Source of the DNA: Cyathus striatus
Taxonomy: Eukaryota > Basidiomycota > Agaricomycetes > Agaricales > Nidulariaceae
Assembly (NCBI GenBank): GCA_025738555.1
Contig: JAOVFP010000006.1
Coordinates: 3,968,001 to 4,032,000 of the forward strand
Direction of reading: 5' to 3'
DNA length: 64,000 bases
Below, piece by piece: positions 12,290 through 22,759 of this stretch (position 1 is the first letter of the stretch; each line of letters begins with the position of its first letter). The notes below the pieces were generated by a model. The model ran no database searches, had not been told where the DNA came from, and saw only the letters and a list, made by a program, of their open reading frames with translations. The translations under genes and the position numbers were made by a program.

Positions 12290-13215
12290 ATGCAAGTGAA
12301 GTGTGACATGTGTGATATATGAAGAATGTGATATATGTGATATACATAACAGGAGGGTCATACAAGCAAATATGACAAATGTGATATATGAATAAAGTGT
12401 AACTGATGCAGCAATGTGAAAGGTGTGACAAATGTGACAGATATGACAACAAATAGTCACATGTGTGACATACATGTAAAATATGACATATGTGACAACT
12501 GTGATATGTGTGACAAACTGTGATATATGTGACAGTGTGTGACGACTGTAATAGTGTGTGACATATGTGACATCTGTGACCATTATATAATATACATGAC
12601 ATATGTGACATTGTGACATATGTGATATGCGTAACAAATGTAATATACATGATGAAATATGTAACAAGTGTGACATATGTGACAACAAATAGTCACATGT
12701 GTGACATACATGTAAAATATGACATACGTGACAACTGTGATATGTGTGACAAACTGTGATATATGTGACAGTATGTGATGACTGTAATAGTGTGTGACAA
12801 GTGTGACAGTGTGTGACATATGTGACAACTGTGACCATATGTGACAACTGTGACCATATGTGACAACTGTGACCATATGTGACAACTGTGACCATATGTG
12901 ACAACTGTGACCATATGTGACAACTGTGACCATATGTGACAACTGTGACAATCTGTGATATGTATGCAAAATGTGACATGTGTAACATACGTGACATGTG
13001 TAACATACGTGACATGTGTAACATACGTGACATGTGTAACATACGTGACATGTGTAACATACGTGACATGTGTAACATACGTGACATACGTGACAAATGT
13101 GAAATACGTGACAAACATGAATTTTGTGACAAATGTGACACATGTGACAAACTGTGACAGCGTGCAAAATGTGACATGTGTGACGTGTGTCACATGTGTC
13201 ACATATGTGATATGT
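12290..13215. repeat. Right minisatellite arm, inverted relative to the left
   Basis: Inverted counterpart of the left arm: 18-bp units 'acatacgtgacatgtgta' (about seven, 12970-13090) and a 19-bp unit 'gtgaccatatgtgacaact' repeated about seven times (12826-12952). The latter is expanded only on this side, so the arms have evolved independently since the element formed. Confidence 0.85.
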
Positions 13216-15285
13216 GTGACCATTTACGAATCCATTAGTACTAATATAGTGGTCTAATATGCATTTGTATCACTTAATGAGCACTTATGATCATTTAAGA
13301 TCTACTAATACCAATAATAACCTAGTATGCCACCTCTATTACTGATTGATCACTTATGATCACTTACAAATCCATTAGTACCATTAATACCCCAATATGC
13401 CACTTGTATCACCTAATGATCACTTATGATCACTTACAAATCCATTAGTACTAGTACTAGCTCAATATCCCACCTATATCATCTAATGATCACTTATGAT
13501 CACTAACAAACCCATTAGTACCAGTACTAGTCCAATACACCACTTCTATCACTCAATGATCACATATGATCACTTACAAATCCATTAGTATCACTAATAA
13601 CCCATTACACCACCTGCATCACTCAATGATCACTTATGATCATTTATAAATCCATTAGAACAAGTAATAGTCCATAGAAACCTATTAGTACTAGTAAGTA
13701 CCCCAATATGCCATCTATATCCCTAAATGATCATTTATGATCACTATTACAATCACTAATAGTATAGAATACTATATAATTTAGAGGTGATCATTAGACC
13801 CAGTGCTTATAAGAACGCATGATCATATAGCCTTGAGTTTATATGAAAAAATTTGGCTGACACTTATGATTCCAGAGTATTTTTATTCTAACCGACTAAG
13901 CAGGGAAAACATGTACCAGTTTGCTCCTCAGATTTGGACTTCTGTAGCGAAGTTCATAGAAATAGTACGTTTAGGTGGGAAGATAGTAATGACACAAGCA
14001 CCCCAGATGCATCTGGGAGTCGGACTATTGAGGATAGGCTCATGCGTAATGATCCATATTGGTCGCTTTATGGGCTATATGGCATGGTTACTTCTGGTCC
14101 TCAAAAGGGGGACATTGGAATACTAAAGTGTGTTAATGCCAATGGTCACGCCGAGCTTGAAGTTGAAGCCCGCCTGATAAGTACGAGCAAACTTGAGTAG
14201 GTTTCAATAATGGATTTATATATTCCTGGGTATTTACATATCTCAATATGTATTCCAATCTATAAAACTAATAAATTATTACAGATATAACATTTCAAAT
14301 ATACTGCCATTTGACCTCAAAGGAGCTACAGATCATCCTTCACGGAATGTCTGTCTGACACCTGCTTGGGAAAATGATTCTGGGATCGGGTTCCAAACAC
14401 CAGCTTGGGATCCTAACTCAAGAACCCTGCAAGTAAGTACTTATAATTACATTTGCAAAGGATTAATTCTTGATCATATTCGGCTTAGATTTCCAATGTT
14501 GTATCCGCCGAAGAGCTTGCCTACCCCCATCGAAGTTAGTTACTCATTTTGATGTTGTCGCACATCACTAATAGCAGTTTATAGTTCCAGAAAACATAGC
14601 TTCAATGTCTGCTTTGCAAGCATCTGCTCCTCTTCCAGACTCGATGAGAACGGCTGTTATTGGTGAAGGGTCATCTGCTCGTGACGCTTCAACAGATGCA
14701 TTCAATAGTGTGTATCATTCTTACAGTTCTGGATTATTGACCAATATTAATATCTTCATAGGCCACTGGATAAATCAACTTCTTGAAGCGGACAGCTCAT
14801 TTTTGGATCGTAGATATCTTCATGTGGTTATTTTAGGATCTCTACCAACTGCTGCTAGTTCTGGGTTCGAAAGGGGCAGATATGAAAAATGCAGCAGTAC
14901 CTATCTGGGATTGATGAGAAGTAATAGATCTATCCAGGTGGAAATAACAGGCGGACAAGAACTTGAAGTCCCAGCTGAGTATGTGCACCCAGAAGCCCCT
15001 AGCAGGAAGGGTGAACGTGTAATGATCGTAAACCGTCGTAACCACCAGCTGTACAGGGAAGTATTCATGGTACTTGGCCTGACGGAACAGGGAATTGAAG
15101 TCTGTCCTGTAAAAGGACAGAACAGAGCAAAGAAGATGCGTGTTGTACCAGCTCAGGATCTCGGAGTATTTGTGGAAAAACTTTTTTAAGGGCATACGTT
15201 TATGACACCTTGCACATTGCTCATGTATTATAATTTCTTGTTCGACTTCAACATAGTATTTTAAATTTGTACATAATATTACATT

Positions 15286-16318
15286 TCATTGGCAAACTTT
15301 ATCTACTATATTTTTATTGGTGCAAAGAATTACTCGTAGGAATCCTTCTGGGTCCATGAGGTCGTCCAATTCATCAACAGTAAGCTTTCCCAAATTATAT
15401 TGATAATAAGGATGATATCTCTTAGGGTCTATGGGCTACAAATAGTCAGTAATTAATGGTGAGTTCATAAAATTTTCATACTAGAACTGTCATTGATGTT
15501 TGGAGCTGCTCTTCAATTATTGACAGGTGAAGAGTCCCTTCGTCATCGACGACGCAAGACATTTCATGTATATGTCGCCAGTCCTTTGCAGATTTGTACA
15601 CTCGAACAGCAACATCCTTATTTCATGGCACCTTCACTGTGGTATGTCGAGGTTTCATAGAATTTATTATGTTTCTAACCACATCCATAACTGTATCGGA
15701 TTCCATGTATGTTAATTGTGGAGACTCGATGTTCTGTGTTACTGCTTCCAGTGTGTCATGATCTATTAGCTCATAGGGGAGATGCTGATACTGAAAATTG
15801 GTGTGGCTTGGATGTTCATGTACTCTTTAGAATATTCGGGATACTCAGTGAGATAGGCAGAAGGCAGAAGGGAAGTCTTAGGACATACCTCTTTTTTTTC
15901 TGTTTTGGCAACTCTTCATGTTTGCCTTCGGCCAATCGTTTTCTCGAATTAGAGGTATTTCCTCTGTAGTACAATATCAGCCTTCGAATTTTGACATTTG
16001 AAGAGAAGTCTTAATGACTAACCTTTTTCTTTTTCTTTTTGGAGGAGACTCTTCATGTTCGCCTTTCGCTGGTTGTTTCCTTGAGTTAGGAGCTGTTGAT
16101 AATGCTTGGGTTTGACCATTCTTATATGCAACAAGTGCAACTATGAAGTTGTTCTTAATTGGTACCCCCGGCTTCCTTTGACCAGTCGCTTGAACATTCA
16201 CATGATTGTCTTTACAAAGTTGCTGAAGAATGTGGTATGGGAAGGACCTGAGTGCGGATTCATGAACAACGGCTCTTTGAAGAACCTGTTCTGCTTCCTG
16301 GATCGACAAGTTAGACAT
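15286..16318 (-). pseudogene. SAP-like domain hypothetical protein with an in-frame TGA
   Basis: Exons (minus): 16318-16023, 15963-15889, 15824-15482 and 15435-15286; phases agree and give 287 aa. Residues about 10-70 (ALRSFPYHILQQLCKDNHV, then FIVALVAY) look like a SAP/HeH helix-extended-loop-helix DNA-binding domain. Two basic tails follow (PPKRKRKR at the end of exon 1 and LPKQKKKR at the end of exon 2), likely nuclear localisation signals. These two tails arise from a duplicated exon segment (NSRK..A.G.HEE). The C-terminal half is acidic to mixed, of unknown fold. A TGA at 15625-15623 (VKVP/NKDVAV) interrupts exon 3; CGA would fit. The gene converges with Spt5, with 96 bp between the stops. 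Function unknown; nuclear DNA binding is inferred. Confidence 0.5.
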
Positions 16319-16584
16319 TGTGATTTAACAACTCCAGAATGAACCATGACTATAAGTATTCAATGCTGGATATGATGCCGGGCACTTGCCGAGCAAAGCT
16401 TGCCATCCTCTTTTATAGTGCACAAGTATATTCTTATTGTTTCTTATTGTATTCTCAATCACTGTTACTACAAAGAGCTTATAATAGGAAACATTCACTG
16501 TCTTATATCGAACCTCCCGGTTCTATAATAAAGGTTGAAAAAGCCTTATCAACCCAAGGTGTGGGGCTAACATCTTGGCTCCAT

Positions 16585-16690
16585 CCCTAGGCAGGAACTG
16601 AGTGGGGACGGAGCGGGGAGTTGAGTGGGCCATGAGTGGGTGTGAGTGGCTTGTGAGTGGCTTGTGAGTGGCCCCGTGAGCGGGACAATC
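16585..16690. repeat. G-rich GAGTGG repeats
   Basis: Short repeats 'gagtggggacggagcgggga' and three 'gtgagtggctt' like units upstream of the SAP-like gene. They resemble the G-rich motif in front of the proline-rich, WD40 and Spt5 genes. Confidence 0.5.
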
Positions 16691-17219
16691 AATATGATAC
16701 ATTACCATATTTACAATCTGCATGTACATAGGGTAGGAGAACATATTGTTTATTACATTTAGAATTGGTGAGTGGATCCAAACCAATCCAGACTCTGTTA
16801 CCAGGACAAATTTTGAATGTGCGATAAGATAGGGACGCTGAACATAGCCAGAATCCGTGTTTAGATAGGATCAGTGAACAAATGTGCGTTCCAATTCAGG
16901 ATTTGTGTGAGAATCTGTGTTAGCAACCAATTTTTCACACAGATTCTACCTTTGTTCTATTGTTATTTTCTCAATATGGAAATGCAATATGGGTTTAGAA
17001 CCAATCCATCATTGTTTTCTAAATATGAACATGAATTTGTTCAAGGAGCCAATTTTGGTACACATTCTAATTGTTAAACAAATCTGTTTGTACCATATTT
17101 ACCCCGCCCCGATTCAGTCCTGTCTGAGGTGTCATACATGAGTAGTGCAATAGTAAGTGTTTTTTGTATGATTAATTTTAGTATAATAGGTCAGTAAATA
17201 TATTCAATGTTATGAATAA
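16691..17219. other. AT-rich region without a recognisable gene
   Basis: Contains short similar stretches ('aatctgtgt', 'cacagattct', 'aacaaatgt', 'aaccaatcca') that may be decayed repeats; no frame with coding character. Confidence 0.4.
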
Positions 17220-17375
17220 CATAAGAGATCTTGAGTTCCTGACGCGTAATCATGGCGTTCGAGGCAATGCAAGAGTGTCGGCGATGGAGGAAGAAAATGA
17301 GAGAAAGCGCGAACAACGCGAACAAACGCGTCGATGCGCGCATCACTTGCTTATGTAATAGAAATAGTAAAGTAT
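17220..17375. repeat. Dispersed repeat, copy 1 (inverted copy at 55.3 kb)
   Basis: The GC-rich segment with 'gatgcgcgcatca' and 'gcgaacaacgcgaacaaacg' followed by 'ttatgtaatagaaata' is the reverse complement, with divergence, of 55320-55480. It looks like a fragment of a dispersed element or a solo terminal repeat. Confidence 0.55.
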
Positions 17376-17403
17376 CGATCTCTGCAGTGAAGCCACTCGA
17401 CTA

Positions 17404-17556
17404 AGCCGTATATACGGCCGTAAACGGTTGTACAGTACGGTTAATTACGGGTGAAAGCCGTACCGTATGAACAATTTATTTTGCTCATATGGTACGGCAA
17501 TATATACCGTACCGTACAAACCGTAACCGTTTTGTACGGTTACGGTTGGCAGCCCT
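17404..17556. mobile_element. CCGTA-rich palindromic MITE, probably a hAT relic
   Basis: Dense inverted CCGTA/TACGG motifs, including a central hairpin gccgtacc...ggtacggc (17455-17506). The right end 'ggttggcagcccta' matches the common hAT terminus TAGGGCTGCCA; the left end lacks the same bases, so the copy is truncated or diverged. Confidence 0.55.
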
Positions 17557-17658
17557 ACTCATGAGTTCAAATTGAGGGGCTGGGGTAAGTTTTCGGTTCC
17601 ATTCTGAGTGGACTGGTCTTGGAGTCGAGGTACTTACGACAGAATGAGAATGATGTTT

Positions 17659-17666
17659 GATAATGT
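17659..17666. repeat. Target site duplication GATAATGT (left)
   Basis: Eight bases identical to 19655-19662, immediately outside the element at 17667-19654. Confidence 0.8.
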
Positions 17667-17944
17667 CAGTACTTTACCCTCCCCCCCAATTTCCGGACAG
17701 ACTCCGGATGGACAAGAAAATGTCCGGAATTTCTGGGTGGACTCCATATCAAAACCGGATTTTCCGGATGGAATCCACATGGAATACAGATTTTCCAGGT
17801 GGAGTCCAGATGGACAAGATAATTTCTGGACAAAGTCCACATTGAGTCCATGTTAAAAAATATTTTTTCCAGGTGGAATCCAGGTGGAATGAGAAATTTT
17901 CCAATTGATGGAAATGAAATATAACTTTGTTTTCCCATAGTCAT

Positions 17945-18505
17945 GTCAAGTGTGACACTAGGTGTTGAGTGGTGTGACACCATGTGTTGAGTTTGACACT
18001 GTGTGTTGAGTGTGACACTAGGTGTTGAGTGGTGTGACACCATGTGTTGAGTTTGACACTGTGTGTTGAGTGTGACACTAGGTGTTGAGTGGTGTGACAC
18101 CATGTGTTGAGTTTGACACTGTGTGTTGAGTGTGACACTAGGTGTTGAGTGGTGTGACACCATGTGTTGAGTTTGACACTGTGTGTTGAGTGTGACACTA
18201 TGTGTTGAGTGTGACACTATATGTTGAGTGTGACACATGTGACATTATGTGTTGAGTGTGACACTATATGTTGAGTGTGACACCTGTGACATCATGTGTT
18301 GAGTGTGACACTATGTGTTAAGTGTGACACTATGTGTTAAGTGTGACACTATGTGTTAAGTGTGACACTATGTGTTAAGTGTGACACTATGTGTTAAGTG
18401 TGACACTATGTGTTAAGTGTGACACTATGTGTTAAGTGTGACACTATGTGTTAAGTGTGACACTATGTGTTAAGTGTGACACTATGTGTTAAGTGTGACA
18501 CTATG
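17945..18505. repeat. Minisatellite arm: ~60-bp and 19-bp GTGTGACAC units
   Basis: Four copies of a 60-bp unit (gtgtgacactaggtgttgag and a caccatgtgttgagtttgac segment, 17945-18190), then about eleven copies of a 19-bp unit 'gtgtgacactatgtgttaa' (18300-18500). Confidence 0.9.
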
Positions 18506-18734
18506 TGAAAAGTAGCTGTGATGACTGCAAAACTGTGAGACACATATTATTATGATACTGCAAACTATGCAACATTGTGTTGCTGGTGTGTCATGCTCAA
18601 CACATGGTGTCACGAAGTGTGACACTAAGCGAAAAGTGTGACACCATGTGAAAGGAGTGTCATTATGTAAAAAGATACTGTGACACTGTAAAATTGACAA
18701 GTGTGATACTAAGTGAACATTGTGATGCCTGTGC

Positions 18735-19205
18735 GTCACACTTGACATGTGGTGTCACACTCAACACATGGTATCACAGGTGTCACACTCAACACATGGT
18801 ATCACAGGTGTCACACTTAACACACGGTGTCACACTTAACACACAGTGTCACACTTAACACACAGTGTCACACTTAACACATGGTGTCACACTCAACACA
18901 TGGTGTCACACTCAACATATGATGTCACACTCAGCACACAGTGTCACACTCAACACATGATGTCACAGTTGTCACACTCAACACATGGTGTCACGCTCAA
19001 CACATTATGTCACAGGTGTCACACTTGACACATGGTGTCAACACTCAACACACAGTGTCACACTCAACACATGGTGTCAACACTTAACACATGGTGTCAC
19101 TTGCATGATGTCACTTGCATGGTGTCACTCAACACATCATGTCACACTCAACACACATATCACACTCAATGCATAGTGTTACACTCCACACACCATGTCA
19201 CACTT
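18735..19205. repeat. Inverted minisatellite arm: TCACACTCAACACATGG units
   Basis: About twenty copies of 'gtcacactcaacacatg' like units with occasional 'gtcacaggtgtcac' spacers, the reverse complement of the left arm. Confidence 0.9.
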
Positions 19206-19654
19206 GACATAGCCATAATAGAAGTTGTGGACTGTATAGCATGTGCATACACACTATGGTGTGAATGAATGTTATGTAATCATCACAACAATATTGGTTC
19301 AAACAATGCAACTATGCCATGCTCTACTATTTTATTTATAATACAAGTAAAGTAAGTAATAAAACACCAGTTAATATAAGCTACCTGGAATCCGGTATAG
19401 CAAATTCCTTCGGAATTCTGGCTGAAAGGCGGAATTTGGCCAATAATCCGGATTCCATGTGGAATCCATCCAGAAAACACCCGGACCAGAAAACTAAAAT
19501 TTGGCAGGCATCTCTGCCAAAACAAGTCCATCCGGAGTCCGGATGGAATCCATGGAATGGCCGGAAATTCCGTGGAAATTCCGTGGACTTTCTGGAGAGT
19601 CCACGGATTCCGTCCGGACTCCGGACAGAATTTAGGAGGGAGGGTAAAGACCTC

Positions 19655-19662
19655 GATAATGT
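19655..19662. repeat. Target site duplication GATAATGT (right)
   Basis: Matches 17659-17666 exactly. The paralogous empty site at about 22790-22797 reads GATATTGT. Confidence 0.8.
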
Positions 19663-22110
19663 TGTGTTAAAGCTTTGAACGTTGTCTTGGCTCGCCTGCA
19701 ACTCTCCCACGTGCAAACTTCCGGATCCGAGGTCTTTCTTCAAACCAACACTTGGCAAAGTTTCCTAGGTGTCTTACAAGACCTCCCGCAACGTTATCTC
19801 TGCCCGTCTCTCTTATCTGTTCAGCCCAGTTCAACCTAGTTTGAACCTCCCACTCGCGACGCGCAACCAGCTTGCAGTGACATCACGCCTCCTCGAACTT
19901 TACCACTTCGCTATCACCACCTCGGCCCTCCATCCAGCAATCGGTGCGTTATCACAACCCAAGCTGTCTTGTATTAACTTCTAATACCCCTGCATAATCT
20001 ACCCATACAGTTACACAGTTACAGAGAATAGCGCAATAACGCTCTCGTACAGTCACCGGCTCTTGTGAGTAGGACGTCAATGGAGGGTTGGGTCCACATG
20101 CTCAAGGGTATGTCTTATCTTCCTCGCTTTCCCTCCGTTTTCCTATTCTCCTTCTTTACCTGGTCCTTCGTACACTTTCACTGTCCACCATCTCTTGTCT
20201 TCTTATCAATGCATTACCTCCCTTCCCCGCTTCATTTCCATTCCTTCCCCCCTTCCCCCTCAAGGCCTCACAGGCCTCGCACCTTTTACTTCCACTACGT
20301 AACTTCTTTATTCCCTTCTCATCGCTTCCTTCCTCCTCTCCCATCGTCTGACCTCTTTCACCCCTTCCAATAGAACAACCTTCTCACGCGTAACATCGAA
20401 CCAAATGGGAGATACCAAGTGCCAAACAGCCGGTCCTCAACTACCATAGTGTACACCACTGTCAACGGCGTCGACAGTCTTTCGAGGAACCGTTTCGCGC
20501 ATGCATGACGAATCGGTATGAGCGTAACTGCAAAGGCTGGGCCGGGTGCTGTCGATGGGAGGAAGGGGAAAGGCAAGATGAACATGTTGGGTATGGATGG
20601 AGCAACGACAAATCGTGTAAGCATACCTCGTCTCGTCTTCTTTCTCCACCTTCGTCCCCACCTTCCACCTTGTTCTCTTCATCCTCAAGCCTTCATCTCC
20701 TTGTTCTTTTCTCCCTCCCCTTTCTCCTTTCGTAACGTACTAACGCCCTCTACAGCTCACTCCCCACGACTCTCCCGTCGGTTTCAACATGATGCACAAG
20801 AACAGCCAGCAGGACTCTAGGATTCGTTTCGGATGGGGAGGGATGGTGAGCTGTCTTTCTCCTGTTCTCCTTCATCCACCCCTTACGTTCACGTACTAAC
20901 TAAAGCTCTCCAGCTCACGCACCATATACCACTCATTGATCTTACGCAAGCTTGCTCATCGTGCAGGATACTATTAGTCTTGTCGACTTTGACATCAGGA
21001 TGAGGCGCGGGACACAGCTTGCAGGATATTCAAGGTGAATATTAGGATTCGTATCGGATAGGGATGTAGGGTAAGTTTCTCTACCCCAGTTCTGTTCCCC
21101 TTTCTCCGCCCTTTTCATTCACGTACTAAGAACACCCTCTCCAGCCCACGCGCCACGGATCTACTCATCGATCTCATGCTGTACAGTCGACATGACGCAC
21201 CCGGCAAGAGATCCGAGGCAAACATTCGGATTCGCACGGAAGGGTGTGAGGAGCGAGGGAAGAGGGAGGAACTGCGCCGGGGGTGCAGATAGAGAGGGGG
21301 TCGGGTGATTCCACATTGCCAGCGCAGAGTGTGCGAATGAATATCCCTCAAGCTTCTTCATCTCTTCATCCTGTTCTGCTCTGTTCCCCTTTCCACGTAC
21401 TTACGCCTTCTGTAGTCACAGCTACAGGGGATGAAAACGATGCGGGTTCATATCGGAAGGGCTATGTGCGAGGAAGGGAGAACCAGGAGGGATGATGAAG
21501 GGTGAGTTGATCCTTCTCCGCTCGTGTACAGGAGGTCTTGCACTGGGGGTGCGGATGGATAGGGGAACGGCAGATGCCGCGATACCACCGCAGAGCATGT
21601 CGACGAATAGCCCTTATTCATCCCTTCGTCCTGTTCAGTTCCTTCCTCCTTTCCATATCGTCCACGTACTTATGCCCTCTCCAGGTCACTTCAGATAGGA
21701 TGACGCCGCCAATGGGTTTGTGCTGAGCCCCTCTCCAGCTCACCCTCGACGAATAACCCACCCATCGATCTCGCGCATGCACCCTCTTTGTGCAGGGTAT
21801 GCATATCGGCGTATGTCGATGTGAGGCATGTGAAGCAGCTTGCAAGAGGCAATGGCAAACGTCGGATTCGTATCGGATGGCCCTTGTGCGAGAGGGAGAA
21901 GGGAGGAAAGATGGTGAGTTATCCCCCGCTCGCTCGTGTATGTATGGGAGTTCCTTGCGGGGGTGCGGATGGAGACGGGGATGGGAACGGGGACGGACGA
22001 CAGCACGATACCAACCCAGACTTTGCGAACGCATATCGATTGAGCGTGTTGTGTATTCTATCTTGTTTATGAGATAGGATCGATGATCAGTGGCTGGCGC
22101 TAGCACTGGT
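19663..22110. repeat. Segmental duplication copy 1 with repeated splice-like units
   Basis: This block, plus 17610-17666 left of the hAT element, is homologous to about 22760-24560 (shared landmarks: 'ctttgaac.ttgtct', 'cccacgt.caa.ctt', 'aaatgggagat', 'gaatcggta.gag', 'gtaagcatacct'). Within it a unit of about 200-400 bp recurs (around 20820, 21047, 21228, 21450 and 21870): 'ggattcgtatcggatgg', a purine tract, a donor-like 'ggtgagt', pyrimidine-rich DNA, then 'ctctccagctcac'. No frame has coding character. It could be a decayed multi-exon gene or a non-coding repeat. Confidence 0.55.
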
Positions 22111-22759
22111 CGTGGCCTTGGTAATGGTGTGTAGAACGGTTGACAGATGCTCGTGCTCGTAGTGTCGATCTTGTTCCCACTTCTAATGTGTATCGACTAC
22201 TGCAAATTTTCATGAAGGCTATAACTACATGATGAGTCTTGGCGTCTCAAGTGCATTCAGTAGTCTGCACACCAGTCGCCTGTGTATCATAAATAGCATG
22301 TAGAATAATATACTATTATCTCACATTCGCCTGCAAAGCTGTAAAATGATAAGATGTAAGATAGGCGCTTCTATGTCTGTCAGCTATAAATACAATATCG
22401 ATGAGTTGATGCACGAGGTACATAGAAGATGGACATCGATGATGCAGATCTTCGCACACTGACAACTTGCTAACAACAACTTGCATGAGTAAGTAAATCG
22501 ATCATATTATGTATTGCACTTCTACGCTTGCAGGCGCTTTCATCAGACAGCAGTATACCATCGATCATATCATGTAGCTTCGCCTTCGACTGGTTAATAG
22601 TGGAACACCCAGCACGAATCCTCTGATGGTTATACTTATAGATACCCCTACTACTTTGGGTTTCTTCAGTATAGATCTGTACGAGTGATAATATAAGACC
22701 AATTAATACCAAATTAATACATCAAGAAATTCCCACAGGTCCAGCGTCGATAGCGAGTG
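22111..22759. other. Spacer between duplication copies
   Basis: AT-rich, no gene recognised. Short frames on both strands look random. Confidence 0.4.

Larger units (their letters stand above)
9741..13863. mobile_element. 4.1 kb non-autonomous foldback/TIR element filled with TCACA minisatellite
   Basis: Terminal inverted repeats of about 417 bp (9741-10157 and 13446-13863) are almost identical and begin GTGTCAGCCAA; the right copy has one extra base in the T run. They carry subterminal repeats with ATGATCA cores and TAGTAC runs. Inside are inverted minisatellite arms (10160-11130 and about 12290-13215), then a unique AT-rich centre (about 11160-12230) with no transposase. A 7-bp direct repeat ATTCCAG lies 5 bp outside each end (9729-9735, 13869-13875) and may be the target duplication. 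The terminal CAG is hAT-like but the class is not proven. All long open frames within (VTYVTH, SRMLHM) are translations of the repeats. Confidence 0.85.
9711..13903 (+). other. Spt5 intron 3 containing the foldback element
   Basis: The donor GTAACT at 9711 and the acceptor at 13902-13903, with a branch-like CTAAC at 13889-13893, join phase 0 to phase 0 (PLKK to GKHVPV). Removing the insertion and one copy of the shared ATTCCAG leaves an intron of about 53 nt, the usual size here. The element therefore landed inside a short intron rather than in coding sequence. Confidence 0.7.
8119..15189 (+). pseudogene. SPT5: Transcription elongation factor Spt5 homologue with an early stop, split by a 4.1 kb insertion in intron 3
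   Basis: Exons 8119-8386, 8447-8700, 8751-9710, 13904-14196, 14285-14432, 14489-14534 and 14585-15189 join in phase (857 aa plus stop). Order fits Spt5: acidic N-terminus (EDENDEEEPD, SKENDDEDPN), NGN domain (about residues 160-230, SLYDIPVK to ALSIIPGHVYTEALNLEDLK), KOW1 (TWVRLKGKFRYDLA), the FNPELA to YIFRGSFYTADGFL linker, KOW2-3 (RIRDQVKVVLQG; GNGVRVKSGEHKGVVGMV), a later KOW (GPQKGDIGIL), then two TPAW C-terminal repeats and a final basic KOW-like part. Spt5 with Spt4 binds RNA polymerase II and controls elongation; TPAW repeats are typical CTR units. A TAG at 8314-8316 (codon 66, between ANFRV and TFLDLEAQV) breaks the frame, so either a pseudogene or a sequence error. Probably a diverged extra paralogue rather than the essential copy. 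Confidence 0.8.
17667..19654. mobile_element. hAT-like non-autonomous foldback element (1988 bp) with GTGTGACAC minisatellite
   Basis: Ends are CAGTACTTTACCCTCCC and, inverted, GAGGTCTTTACCCTCCC (14 of 17 identical). Subterminal blocks on both sides are dense in TCCGGA/TTCCGG motifs (17690-17900 and 19385-19630). The core consists of minisatellite arms in opposite orientation (17945-18505 and 18740-19205). An 8-bp direct repeat GATAATGT flanks it, as expected for hAT insertions. There is no transposase, so it would need to be mobilised in trans. The related duplicate at about 22760-22830 lacks the insertion, giving an independent empty-site comparison. Confidence 0.8.

Noticed and set aside
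10097..13257. Long open frames with VTYVTH, SRMLHM and CNIRDM repeats on both strands
   Set aside because: They are translations of 18-19 bp minisatellite units (multiples of three) and exist in several frames at once; no start context, introns or domain.
14723..14758. Additional 36-nt intron near the end of Spt5 (gttctg..ttcatag)
   Set aside because: Length is a multiple of three with no stop and a weak donor, so reading through is equally possible; left unspliced.
1354..15625. Reassignment of TGA as a sense codon, or RNA editing of TGA
   Set aside because: The forkhead, MFS, WD40 and NACHT genes in the same window are read normally and contain no internal TGA. The stops fit simple CGA-to-TGA mutation, and one stop is TAG.
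18300..18505. CRISPR-like array
   Set aside because: Units are contiguous tandem repeats without unique spacers, and the genome is clearly eukaryotic.
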